15,845 nucleotides of DNA from NCBI GenBank assembly GCA_938009335.1, contig CALLHT010000001.1, positions 1 to 15,845 on the forward strand. The letters run 5' to 3'. Numbering within the stretch: the first letter of the stretch is position 1; every line of letters starts with the position of its first letter. Under the pieces are notes generated by a model, which saw nothing but the letters and a program-made list of their open reading frames with translations, was not told where the DNA came from and did no database searches. This document shows, piece by piece, positions 1 through 7,338 of this stretch. A program made the position numbers and the translations under genes. The stretch is from an uncultured Rhizobiaceae group bacterium (GTDB taxonomy: Bacteria; Pseudomonadota; Alphaproteobacteria; Rhizobiales; Rhizobiaceae).

Positions 1-426
1 AATGTCTATCGATTTGCAGGACGCACACAAAACGCCATGCGCGACTATGAACGTGCAATCCAGCTGGGCACTACCAACCCGCGCGCTTATCATGCGCGCG
101 GTCTAATCCTTCAATCGGCAGGCAAACACGATCAGGCAATTGAAGATTTTTCGAATGCAATTTCGCTCGCACCCGATGCAGCAGAGCCATACAACGCGCG
201 CGGTGTTTCTTACCTTGCTACTAATGATAACGAGAATGCATTAGCAGACATCAACCGGGCCCTAACCATCGATAGCAATTATGCTGAGGCTTGGACCAAT
301 CGCGGACTGATCGAGGAAAGCAAGGGCGAGCGAAAGAAAGCATTTAAGTCTTACTCAAGAGCTTTTGGCCTCAACTCACGCTATCAGCCTGCAAAAGATG
401 GCATGAGCCGAACACGCGGCGCTTAA
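1..426 (+). CDS. TPR-repeat protein, 3' part (5' end outside window)
   Basis: The frame is open from base 1 (first residues N-V-Y-R-F-A-G-R) and ends in TAA at 424-426. The gene therefore starts upstream of the window, and the ATG at 37 is internal. The 141 visible residues hold the end of one tetratricopeptide repeat and three further repeats of about 34 residues. The repeat signature is clear: A-x-x-x-R-G at helix A, then A-I/L-x-D-x-x-x-A-I/L-x-L/I at helix B. TPR arrays mediate protein-protein contacts. In alphaproteobacteria such short TPR proteins are often NlpI-like lipoproteins, but the N-terminus is not visible, so location and function stay open. The gene is convergent with the hydrolase gene at 448, with 21 bases between the stop codons and no strong terminator. 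Confidence 0.9.
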   Translation, partial: NVYRFAGRTQNAMRDYERAIQLGTTNPRAYHARGLILQSAGKHDQAIEDFSNAISLAPDAAEPYNARGVSYLATNDNENALADINRALTIDSNYAEAWTNRGLIEESKGERKKAFKSYSRAFGLNSRYQPAKDGMSRTRGA

Positions 427-447
427 CGCGCTTCCCAAACATCAACG

Positions 448-1242
448 TCAAAACGACTTGATGAAATGCTCCAGCGCTAAATCCACTGAACCGCTTTGAA
501 CCAAAGTGTTGTGCCCGACATTCGGCAAAATTTTCCATTCAGCCAATTCGGGATCAAGCGTATCGAAGAGACGTTTTCCATATTGAATGGGGATCACACC
601 ATCCTTTTCGCCATGCAGAATAAGAACTGACACTTGCGACCCTTTCAAGTTCTCAACGCTATCGATCTCATGTTTAAAAAGTGCTTTTACGGGGAAGATG
701 GGATAGCGGTCAGCTGCCACATCAGAAAGCGATGAGTATGGCGATTCCAACACCATCGACTGCACCTCTCGCTGGGATGAGAGATAAGACGCAACGCCTG
801 TACCTAAAGAATGTGCATACAAGAAAACCCAGTCCTCAGTATCGCCCTTGTACCAATCATATGTTTCGATCGCATCTTTAAGCAGAGCGTCAGCAGAAGG
901 TGAACCGGAACTGCCACCATAGCCGCGATATTCGACCAGCAAAACATCAAACCCGTTTTCGAACATTTTACGCCCACGATCCAACTCAAAAGCAGCAAGC
1001 GATCCATTGCCATGGAAGAACATCAACTTTGGCGCACCGTCGTCTGCCTTAAAGCGTACGTGACGTAGGGTTTCGCCATCTGATGTTTGCATTTCCACAT
1101 ATTCTGCTGGGGCAGAAAGCTCTGGCAACGGCACATTGGGGGTAGGAAAGACCAACCCGTCTTGCAGGAAATACAGTGCAGCAAGCGCTAAAAAATAAAA
1201 CGCCACCGCAAATGCGATGGCGTATTTGAAAAGTTTAATCAT
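448..1242 (-). CDS. Membrane-anchored alpha/beta hydrolase (Bem46/ABHD12-13 type)
   Basis: A 264-residue alpha/beta-hydrolase. Residues about 4-27 form a hydrophobic N-terminal anchor, so the catalytic domain probably lies in the periplasm. The oxyanion motif is H-G-N-G at about 77-80. The nucleophile elbow reads A-H-S-L-G, with Ser at about 145 and Ala replacing the usual first Gly. Asp about 214 (H-G-E-K-D-G) and His about 244 (V-G-H-N) complete the triad. This is the Bem46/ABHD12-13 group of serine hydrolases; the substrate is unknown. The ATG at 1242 is preferred because AGGTG lies 11 bases upstream; an in-frame TTG at 1251 is only 2 bases from that element. The gene begins 14 bases after the pntB stop, so it is probably the last gene of the pnt transcript. 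Its metabolic link to transhydrogenase is unclear. Confidence 0.9.
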   Translation of the reverse strand: MIKLFKYAIAFAVAFYFLALAALYFLQDGLVFPTPNVPLPELSAPAEYVEMQTSDGETLRHVRFKADDGAPKLMFFHGNGSLAAFELDRGRKMFENGFDVLLVEYRGYGGSSGSPSADALLKDAIETYDWYKGDTEDWVFLYAHSLGTGVASYLSSQREVQSMVLESPYSSLSDVAADRYPIFPVKALFKHEIDSVENLKGSQVSVLILHGEKDGVIPIQYGKRLFDTLDPELAEWKILPNVGHNTLVQSGSVDLALEHFIKSF

Positions 1243-1256
1243 GACGAGCAAGGCAC

Positions 1257-2654
1257 CTAGTCGAATGACTTAACAATGTCTTCGGTCATTTTCTTGGCAT
1301 CGCCAAGCAACATCATAGTTCCATCTTTGTAGAACAATGTGTTGTCGATGCCGGCATAACCGGAGCCAAGCGAACGCTTCACGAAGAGACAAGTCTGTGC
1401 CTTGTCCACATCAAGAATAGGCATGCCGTAAATTGGTGAAGCAGGATCATCGCGCGCTGCCGGGTTCGTTACGTCATTCGCTCCAATCACATAAACAACA
1501 TCTGCTTGTGCAAACTCACTGTTGATGTCTTCAAGCTCGAACACTTCGTCATACGGCACATTTGCTTCCGCAAGCAAAACGTTCATGTGACCTGGCATAC
1601 GACCGGCAACCGGGTGAATTGCGTATTTTACTTCCACACCTTCTGCCTTGAGATTATCCGCAAGCTCCCGCAACGAGTGCTGTGCCTGCGCAACCGCCAT
1701 ACCGTAGCCCGGTACAATGATTACCTTACCAGCGTTTTTCATCAGGAATGCTGCATCATCCGCAGAACCCTGTTTAACCGTACGGTCAATGCCATCATCA
1801 GAAGCAGCCGCTGCAGCATCATCGCCACCAAACCCGCCTAAGATCACAGAGATGAACGAACGGTTCATGCCTTTACACATGATGTAGGAAAGGATCGCGC
1901 CTGATGATCCCACCAACGCACCGGTAATGATCAGCGCAAGGTTTCCGAGCGTGAAACCAATGCCTGCAGCTGCCCAGCCCGAGTAGGAGTTCAGCATGGA
2001 AACAACCACTGGCATGTCAGCGCCACCAATCGGGATGATCAGCAAGATACCAAGCAGGAACGAGATCGCCGTAATCATCCAAAAGAGTGTTGTGCTTTCG
2101 GTCTGCACAAAGGCAATTGTGAGAATGACAAGCAAGACACCAAGGCCAAGATTGATTGCATGGCGCGCTGGCAACATGATCGGTGCGCCAGACATACGAC
2201 CATCAAGTTTTGCAAAGGCGATAATAGAGCCTGTAAAGGTGATCGCACCAATCGCAACGCCGAGAGCCATTTCGATCAAGCTAGCGGTCTTGATGGAGCC
2301 ATCGTAAACGATACCAAATGCTTCCGGTGCATAGAGCGCAGCCGCAGCCACAAGGACCGCAGCAAGGCCTACGAGCGAGTGAAACCCAGCAACCAACTGA
2401 GGCATTGCCGTCATTGGGATGCGTTGCGCGATGACAGCACCTGCACCGCCGCCAATGCCAAGGCCAAGCAAAATCAACAACCAGCCGCCACCAGAAGGCG
2501 CAGCTAAGAAGAGCGTTGTGAGGATAGCAATCCCCATACCGATCATTCCGTATGTATTGCCCTGACGCGAGGTTTCAGGATGCGAAAGGCCACGAAGAGC
2601 AAGGATAAAAAGAACCCCAGAGACGAGGTATAAAAACGCGGTGATATTTTCCAT
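1257..2654 (-). CDS. pntB: NAD(P) transhydrogenase subunit beta (domains IIb and III)
   Basis: Inner-membrane subunit of the proton-translocating transhydrogenase, which transfers hydride from NADH to NADP+ driven by proton entry. The 465 residues are the usual length. About nine membrane helices occupy residues 1-275. They contain F-H-S-L-V-G with His92 and G-A-D-M-P with Asp213 and nearby Asn222, matching the proton-channel His and Asp known from E. coli PntB. An Ala/Asp-rich hinge (about 276-300) leads to the cytoplasmic NADP-binding domain III. That domain carries G-Y-G-M-A-V-A-Q-A-Q (316-325), H-P-V-A-G-R-M-P-G-H (347-356), G-A-N-D-V-T-N-P (391-398) and K-R-S-L-G-S-G-Y-A-G (426-435). The ATG at 2654 follows TAGGAG by 6 bases, and that element contains the pntAB stop codon, so translation is probably coupled. 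Confidence 0.98.
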   Translation of the reverse strand: MENITAFLYLVSGVLFILALRGLSHPETSRQGNTYGMIGMGIAILTTLFLAAPSGGGWLLILLGLGIGGGAGAVIAQRIPMTAMPQLVAGFHSLVGLAAVLVAAAALYAPEAFGIVYDGSIKTASLIEMALGVAIGAITFTGSIIAFAKLDGRMSGAPIMLPARHAINLGLGVLLVILTIAFVQTESTTLFWMITAISFLLGILLIIPIGGADMPVVVSMLNSYSGWAAAGIGFTLGNLALIITGALVGSSGAILSYIMCKGMNRSFISVILGGFGGDDAAAAASDDGIDRTVKQGSADDAAFLMKNAGKVIIVPGYGMAVAQAQHSLRELADNLKAEGVEVKYAIHPVAGRMPGHMNVLLAEANVPYDEVFELEDINSEFAQADVVYVIGANDVTNPAARDDPASPIYGMPILDVDKAQTCLFVKRSLGSGYAGIDNTLFYKDGTMMLLGDAKKMTEDIVKSFD

Positions 2655-2663
2655 GATGATCTC

Positions 2664-3173
2664 CTACCGCTCTTTCTTTTTATACATGGCAAGCATGCGT
2701 TGGGTCACGAGGAACCCGCCAAAAATATTGACGGATGCCAATACCAGCGCGATGAAACCAAATGTTGTGGCAGCAGTTCCCGCAAGTTGAATGCCAACCG
2801 CAAGCAGTGCACCAACCACGATCACAGAAGAAATCGCATTGGTCACTGCCATCAGAGGCGTATGAAGCGCAGGCGTTACAGACCAGACCACGTAGTAGCC
2901 AACAAAGATCGCCATCACAAAAATTGCGAACTGAAACACAAACGGATCAATCGCACCGCCTGTCGCCGCACTGGCAGCGCCTCCAGCAGCCTGTGCAAGC
3001 GCTTCGCCAGAACCTGATGCTGCATTTGTTGCTTGCTCAGCAATCAGCGTTTTTAATTCTTCGGCTACCCCACGCGCAGCCTGAGCCGCTGACTCAGCTT
3101 GTCCCACATGGGTTTCCATTTCCTGCAGCAGGGCATCAGCCTTTGTCGCTGCACTAGCAGTTGTATCGCTCAT
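2664..3173 (-). CDS. pntAB: NAD(P) transhydrogenase subunit alpha part 2 (domain IIa)
   Basis: Small membrane subunit of the three-polypeptide transhydrogenase (the split alpha form, as in Rhodospirillum rubrum). The core from about residue 76 to 169 has three membrane helices and the family signature V-V-W-S-V-T-P-A-L-H-T-P-L-M-A-V-T-N-A-I. It ends in the typical Q-R-M-L-A-M-Y-K-K-K-E-R. The first 75 residues are a charged, Ala-rich stretch that looks helical and then low-complexity. It is somewhat longer than the N-terminal part I recall for the R. rubrum subunit. TAGGA, including the pntAA stop codon, lies 7 bases before the ATG at 3173, so the start is well supported. It sits between pntAA and pntB in one operon. 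Confidence 0.96.
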   Translation of the reverse strand: MSDTTASAATKADALLQEMETHVGQAESAAQAARGVAEELKTLIAEQATNAASGSGEALAQAAGGAASAATGGAIDPFVFQFAIFVMAIFVGYYVVWSVTPALHTPLMAVTNAISSVIVVGALLAVGIQLAGTAATTFGFIALVLASVNIFGGFLVTQRMLAMYKKKER

Positions 3174-3182
3174 GATCCGATC

Positions 3183-4346
3183 CTAACCTTTTGTGCTAGT
3201 CTTCGCTGAACCGGCCTTCGGTGCAGCAGCAAAATTTGGATGAACTACTTTACCATCGCGGGTAAGCAGCGTTGCCTCAACCAGTTCATCTTCCCAATTT
3301 ATAGAAAGTTTTCCGGTTTCCTTGTCCATCATTGTATCGAGAAACGCGAGTAAGTTTTTCGCATAAAGAAGGGAAGCAGATGCTGGAATGCGCCCGGCCA
3401 TATTGGTGTAGCCAACGATAGAGACATCACCCACATTGGCCACTTGGTCGGCTTTTGCACCTTCAACATTCCCGCCGCGTTCAACCGCCAAATCAACCAG
3501 CACTGAACCCGGCGCCATGGATTTAATCATATCCTTCGACACAAGTTTTGGCGCAGGACGCCCCGGAATAAGCGCCGTAGTAATGACAATATCTTGCTTC
3601 GCGATGTGGGACGCAACGAGCTCAGCCTGTTTGGCTTGATACTCTTTCGACATCTCCTTCGCGTAACCGCCAGCTGTTTCGGCTTGCTTAAACTCATCAT
3701 CCTCTACGGCAACAAATTTTGCCCCGAGCGATTCCACTTGTTCTTTTGCAGCAGGGCGCACATCGGTTGCAGTCACAATCGCGCCAAGGCGTCTAGCCGT
3801 TGCAATCGCCTGAAGGCCAGCAACACCAGCACCCATAACAAAGACCTTCGCTGCTGGCACAGTACCCGCTGCGGTCATCATCATCGGCATTGCACGGCCA
3901 TAGGCGGCAGAGCCTTCAATCACGGCCTGATACCCGGCTAAGTTTGCTTGAGAGGAAAGAACATCCATAACCTGCGCACGTGTGATACGCGGCATGAATT
4001 CCATGGCAAGTGCACTGATCCCGGCCTTCGCCATTGCTTCCACTTCCTTTTCGTTGCCGTAAGGATCCATCGAAGCGAAGACGAGTGCGCCTTTCTTGTA
4101 TTTTTTTGCCTCTGCAGGCGTAGGTCTCAAGACTTTGAAAACCACGTCTGCGTCGCCTGCGGATTTGGCGGTTGCAGTCTTTGCGCCCGCATCGACGAAG
4201 TGACTGTCGAGAATGCCCGATGCAGCGCCAGCGCCTTTCTCGACATGAACTTCAAAACCATGTCCAACAAGCTTTTTGACCGTATCAGGAGAAGCAGCAA
4301 CACGGGTTTCCCCATCTCTACTCTCACGAGGTACATACAGTTTCAT
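3183..4346 (-). CDS. pntAA: NAD(P) transhydrogenase subunit alpha part 1 (domain I)
   Basis: Soluble, membrane-peripheral NAD(H)-binding subunit of proton-translocating transhydrogenase, 387 residues, related to alanine dehydrogenase. The N-terminus K-L-Y-V-P-R-E-S-R-D-G-E-T-R-V is typical. The RQD loop is present (R120, Q125, D128 in P-R-I-T-R-A-Q-V-M-D), which is important for hydride transfer in the R. rubrum enzyme. A Rossmann motif G-A-G-V-A-G-L-Q-A lies at 172-180, followed by A-T-D-V-R with Asp195 expected to hold the NAD ribose. The ATG at 4346 has a strong GGAGGGA 9 bases upstream. It is first in the pntAA-pntAB-pntB operon, downstream of a terminator at about 4428-4456, so the operon should have its own promoter in the 80-base gap. 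Confidence 0.98.
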   Translation of the reverse strand: MKLYVPRESRDGETRVAASPDTVKKLVGHGFEVHVEKGAGAASGILDSHFVDAGAKTATAKSAGDADVVFKVLRPTPAEAKKYKKGALVFASMDPYGNEKEVEAMAKAGISALAMEFMPRITRAQVMDVLSSQANLAGYQAVIEGSAAYGRAMPMMMTAAGTVPAAKVFVMGAGVAGLQAIATARRLGAIVTATDVRPAAKEQVESLGAKFVAVEDDEFKQAETAGGYAKEMSKEYQAKQAELVASHIAKQDIVITTALIPGRPAPKLVSKDMIKSMAPGSVLVDLAVERGGNVEGAKADQVANVGDVSIVGYTNMAGRIPASASLLYAKNLLAFLDTMMDKETGKLSINWEDELVEATLLTRDGKVVHPNFAAAPKAGSAKTSTKG

Positions 4347-4393
4347 TTTTGGTTATCCCTCCAGAGGCAGGACTTTAGTATTAGATTTCAAAC

Positions 4394-4421
4394 AAGATAC
4401 GGCAGTTTATGTCGCAATCAA
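4394..4421 (-). promoter_or_regulatory. Possible promoter of the pnt operon
   Basis: Between the minus-strand terminator at 4428-4456 and the pntAA start there must be an initiation site if the operon is expressed independently. The minus strand reads TTGATT (4421-4416), 16 bases, then TATCTT (4399-4394). This is an acceptable housekeeping-type -35/-10 pair, but with only approximate hexamers. The call rests mainly on position. Confidence 0.3.
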
Positions 4422-4427
4422 GTGCAG

Positions 4428-4456
4428 AAAAAACAAAACCGGGCTTTTGGCCCGGT
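4428..4456 (-). terminator. Rho-independent terminator after aa3 oxidase subunit IV gene
   Basis: On the minus strand a perfect 7-bp stem ACCGGGC/GCCCGGT (plus-strand arms 4438-4444 and 4450-4456) with a 5-base loop is followed by TTTTGTTTTTT. It lies 45 bases after the stop of the gene at 4501-4719. There is no T-run on the plus strand, so it acts leftward. It separates that gene from the pnt operon. Confidence 0.8.
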
Positions 4457-4500
4457 CCAAACAAGTGTCTTAGGCTGTTACGCGTCTTTTAAAGTTGAGT

Positions 4501-4719
4501 TTAGAGAGCGAAATAACTGGCAACCATAAGAATAATGAATGCCAATGTTCCACCAATCAGTCCACCGCCACCGAAGAAGCCGAATGCCATTGCGACAAGC
4601 AGAACAATGCATGCGACCGTTGTCCAAATCGAAAACTTGATGAAGATGTCATATGTCTTCTCGTGTTCCGGATAATCCATTGCGTTTGCGGGTGCTTTGC
4701 TAGCGGCTTTTTTCGCCAT
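4501..4719 (-). CDS. aa3-type cytochrome c oxidase subunit IV (small bacterial type)
   Basis: A 72-residue membrane protein of the bacterial aa3 cytochrome c oxidase subunit IV family. The signature A-M-D-Y-P-E-H-E-K-T-Y lies at residues 13-23, right before the membrane part. Two hydrophobic segments (about 28-50 and 52-71) are joined by a Gly-rich turn. The protein is an accessory subunit of the terminal oxidase in alphaproteobacteria, where its gene often lies apart from the main cox operon. The ATG at 4719 is preceded by GGAG at 8-base spacing. That GGAG is the 3' arm of a small hairpin (4728-4738). A terminator follows, so this gene is either monocistronic or the end of a transcript from omp10. 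Confidence 0.93.
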   Translation of the reverse strand: MAKKAASKAPANAMDYPEHEKTYDIFIKFSIWTTVACIVLLVAMAFGFFGGGGLIGGTLAFIILMVASYFAL

Positions 4720-4727
4720 AATCGTAA

Positions 4728-4738
4728 CTCCAAAGGAG
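4728..4738 (-). promoter_or_regulatory. Hairpin enclosing the ribosome-binding site of the oxidase subunit IV gene
   Basis: The minus strand reads CTCC-TTT-GGAG. The 3' arm GGAG is the only good Shine-Dalgarno element of the gene starting at 4719. Flanking AA and TT can extend the pairing past a one-base bulge. The stem could lower ribosome access, but with four to six pairs and a 3-base loop it is only marginally stable. Confidence 0.35.
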
Positions 4739-4785
4739 GTTGTTCACTGTGTTGGTGTTGTTTTACCGCCATTAGCACGAAATGC

Positions 4786-4812
4786 AATACAGCGTTTTAG
4801 ACCTGCGGTATT
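4786..4812. repeat. Imperfect inverted repeat between omp10-like and oxidase subunit IV genes
   Basis: Arms AATACAGC (4786-4793) and GCGGTATT (4805-4812) pair over 8 positions with one mismatch around an 11-base loop. It lies downstream of the lipoprotein gene on the minus strand. No T-run follows on that strand, so it is at best a weak terminator or RNA-stabilising stem. Confidence 0.3.
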
Positions 4813-4841
4813 TTGCCCGTGAATTGTTTGAATTCAGTAGA

Positions 4842-5222
4842 TTATCCGGTTGTTGTCGGTGAACGCACCAGTGAAAAACGATTACCGTTGGCATCCACAC
4901 AATCCAGCTTATCGGCATTTGGCTTTGTGCAGTTTGCCTGATTGGTTGTTCCCGAAACCAAGCCGGTCCAATTCAAACGAACCTGATCGGAAGAGATGGC
5001 CGTATATTGCCCTTGCGAGATTACGTTTCCGGTATCATTCGCCGTTGCCTGAAAGCTCCCGTTCTGGAGTTTAGCAGTATAAACTCCATCGGTTGAAGCC
5101 CAGTCACCATTCAATACAGGCGGGCCAGCAATTTCTTGCGTTTGACAAGCCGCAAGCGCGGCTAGGCCTGCCAATGCGGCAAGTTTCGTAGCAGTCGAAA
5201 CAACACGTTGTTTGATCATCAT
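4842..5222 (-). CDS. omp10: Omp10-like outer-membrane lipoprotein
   Basis: A 126-residue lipoprotein. A signal peptide with positive residues (K4, R6) and a hydrophobic core ends in the lipobox L-A-A-C, so Cys26 should be lipidated. The next residue is Gln rather than Asp, which fits outer-membrane sorting. The mature part resembles Brucella Omp10, as I recall that sequence. Shared elements are G-D/S-W-x-x-x-x-G, an N-G-x-F-x-x-x-x-x-D-T segment, G-T-T-x-x-x-N-C and a terminal R-F-S-L-V/T-R. Two further cysteines (98 and 108) could form a disulfide. GAGGGG lies 5 bases before the first ATG (5222); a second ATG follows directly. The gene starts 36 bases after the pepF stop on the same strand, so co-transcription is possible. 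The molecular function of the family is not known to me. Confidence 0.85.
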   Translation of the reverse strand: MMIKQRVVSTATKLAALAGLAALAACQTQEIAGPPVLNGDWASTDGVYTAKLQNGSFQATANDTGNVISQGQYTAISSDQVRLNWTGLVSGTTNQANCTKPNADKLDCVDANGNRFSLVRSPTTTG

Positions 5223-5258
5223 ATTTACCCCTCAATCGGCTGAAATTATCGCAGACTG

Positions 5259-7088
5259 TTACTCTTGGTCAAGCTCTTCAAGCTCATCAATAAAGCCAGA
5301 AATCATTGCAAGGCCCTTAGACCAAAAGTCTGGTTTTGAAGCATCGAGACCAAAAGGCGCAAGCAATTCGCTGTGATGTTTCGTTCCACCGGCGCGTAAC
5401 ATGTCAAAATACTTCTCTTGGAAACCGCTCTCGGCGTTCTCGTAAACAGCATACAAAGAGTTTACGAGGCAATCGCCAAACGCGTAGGCATAGACATAAA
5501 ACGGAGAATGAATGAAATGCGGAATGTATGCCCAGTATGAGCGGTAATCCTCACCAAACTGGAACGCAGGTCCGAGACTTTCTCCCTGCACAGACAGCCA
5601 CATTTTGCCTAGGTCTTCTGTTGTTAATTCACCGTCTTTGCGCGCAGTGTGGACTTTGCGCTCAAACATGTAGAACGAAATCTGCCGAACAACAGTGTTG
5701 AGCATATCCTCGACCTTTTGCGCGAGCATTGCTTTTCGCTCTGCCTTGGTTTCACAACGAGACAGCAGCGTGCGGAAGGTCAGCATTTCTCCAAACACAC
5801 TCGCGGTTTCCGCAAGCGTTAAAGGCGTTTGAGCCATGAGCGCGCCCTGCCCTCCGGCAAGAACCTGATGAACACCGTGGCCCAGCTCGTGTGCCAACGT
5901 CATCACATCGCGCGGCTTGCCTAGGTAGTTCAAAAGCACATATGGATGCGCAGATGGCACTGTCGGGTGCGCAAACGCGCCAGGCGACTTACCTTTACGC
6001 ACCGGTGCATCTATCCAATTATGATCAAAGAAACGCCCCGCAATTTCAGCCATTTTGGGTGAGAACCCTCGATAGGCATCCAACACGGTAGTTTGCGCCT
6101 CACGCCAGCTGATTACTGTATCGACTTGCATCGGCAAGGGGGCATTGCGATCCCAATGTTCCATCACATCCAGATCAAGCCATTTCGCTTTCATGGAGTA
6201 ATATCGGTGAGAAAGGCTCGGGAAAGCATCTTGCACGGCTTCCACAAGGGCATCAACCACTTCGCGCTCAACACGGTTGGCAAGGTGACGTGAGTCAGCA
6301 ATATCCTCAAACCCACGCCAGCGGTCCGAGATCTCCTTGTCTTTTGCCAATGCATTGGTGATCAACGTAAAGGTTCGCGCATTCTCAGAAAGCACTCGGT
6401 TGATCTCTGCAGCAGCTTCTTTGCGTATATCACGGTCAATATCCTGCAGCAGATTAAGCGCCTGCTCTACAGCCATGGTTTTGCCCGCGACTGTGAACTC
6501 CAAAGACGACATGGTTTCATCGAACAGGCGGTTCCAAGCTGCCCGTCCGGAGATGGACTTTTCATGGAAGAGTTGCTCCAAACGTTCTTCCAACTGATAC
6601 GGCTTGTCTTTCCGTAGGTCCGTCAGCCAAGGTTCGTAATACGCTAAAGACGCATCGTTTTTGATGCCATCCTGCAGCACGGCATCATCAATCTGATTAA
6701 GTTCCAGAGTGAAAAACAAAAGATGGGAACCCGCATTCGTGAGTTTCTCCTGAGCGTCCCCGTAAAACTTGGCGTGGGCAGGATCAGAGGTATCACCTGC
6801 ATAAACCAACCCCGCATAGGACATAATCTTGCCCATGCATTCCTCGATCTCTTCATATTCAGCAATCGCAAGAGCAAGATCACGAGGGTTTTTCTGCAAG
6901 GTCGCCAATAATTTGCCGGCGAACTTATCTTCGAACGCTTCAGAACGGGTGATGCAGGACTGGACATCCTTTTTGTAATCTTCGGAATCGAGGCCAGAAT
7001 AAAGGTCCGTCAAATTCCACTCAGGCAGAGCGCCTAAACGTGTATCGTAGTCAACAGCAGAGGCCGCTGGAGAGAAAAACTTATTCAT
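5259..7088 (-). CDS. pepF: Oligoendopeptidase F-type M3 metallopeptidase
   Basis: A cytoplasmic zinc metallopeptidase of family M3 (pepF/M3 group), 609 residues, the usual length of about 600. It degrades short oligopeptides. The zinc motif H-E-L-G-H lies at 400-404, in the wider A-H-E-L-G-H-G-V-H-Q. The third ligand is probably Glu427 in L-A-E-T-A-S-V-F-G-E. The active-site region that follows contains H-F-I-H-S-P-F-Y-V-Y-A-Y-A-F-G, conserved in the family. The N-terminal half (about 20-260) is the helical M3 oligopeptidase domain. No signal peptide is seen. No clear Shine-Dalgarno precedes the ATG at 7088; the start rests on family length. The gene is divergent from the response regulator gene. 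Confidence 0.95.
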   Translation of the reverse strand: MNKFFSPAASAVDYDTRLGALPEWNLTDLYSGLDSEDYKKDVQSCITRSEAFEDKFAGKLLATLQKNPRDLALAIAEYEEIEECMGKIMSYAGLVYAGDTSDPAHAKFYGDAQEKLTNAGSHLLFFTLELNQIDDAVLQDGIKNDASLAYYEPWLTDLRKDKPYQLEERLEQLFHEKSISGRAAWNRLFDETMSSLEFTVAGKTMAVEQALNLLQDIDRDIRKEAAAEINRVLSENARTFTLITNALAKDKEISDRWRGFEDIADSRHLANRVEREVVDALVEAVQDAFPSLSHRYYSMKAKWLDLDVMEHWDRNAPLPMQVDTVISWREAQTTVLDAYRGFSPKMAEIAGRFFDHNWIDAPVRKGKSPGAFAHPTVPSAHPYVLLNYLGKPRDVMTLAHELGHGVHQVLAGGQGALMAQTPLTLAETASVFGEMLTFRTLLSRCETKAERKAMLAQKVEDMLNTVVRQISFYMFERKVHTARKDGELTTEDLGKMWLSVQGESLGPAFQFGEDYRSYWAYIPHFIHSPFYVYAYAFGDCLVNSLYAVYENAESGFQEKYFDMLRAGGTKHHSELLAPFGLDASKPDFWSKGLAMISGFIDELEELDQE

Positions 7089-7174
7089 ATAAAAACACCA
7101 TTCAAAGATTGGTTGGGGCGAGGTTTAAATCTTCGTTCTGAAATATGGCGAAACTGGATGATTTTCGATCAGAG

Positions 7175-7190
7175 ATCAAGCAATCAAGCA
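7175..7190. repeat. Tandem 8-bp repeat ATCAAGCA x2 in the pepF/response-regulator intergenic region
   Basis: Two exact head-to-tail copies of ATCAAGCA (7175-7182 and 7183-7190) are preceded by a related pair of GATCA units (7167-7171 and 7174-7178). They sit in the 250-base divergent intergenic region and could be a regulator site, but chance cannot be excluded. Confidence 0.35.
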
Positions 7191-7338
7191 GAATTTACTG
7201 CGATGGGTAAACATTTACAATTTTATTGGTTTTCCAACCTACACGTTAACTGTTTCATTTAATCTGATGTTCAACGCTTACTGATAATTCTGACCCGAAA
7301 TGGGACAATAAAACCATATCAGGGGTTAGGTGGACAAT

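Noticed and set aside
424..447. Terminator between the convergent TPR and hydrolase genes.
   Set aside because: Only a tiny GC-rich symmetry around TTAA is present, without a stable stem or T-run on either strand.
3948..4529. A 193-residue open frame on the plus strand across the pntAA start.
   Set aside because: It is antisense to pntAA, which has full family motifs; the translation is low-complexity in character with many Cys/His/Arg and no domain.
7089..7338. A small RNA or sigma-54 (-24/-12) promoter in the 250-base divergent region.
   Set aside because: I found no GG-N10-GC pair with good flanks and no terminator-like hairpin that would close an RNA gene.
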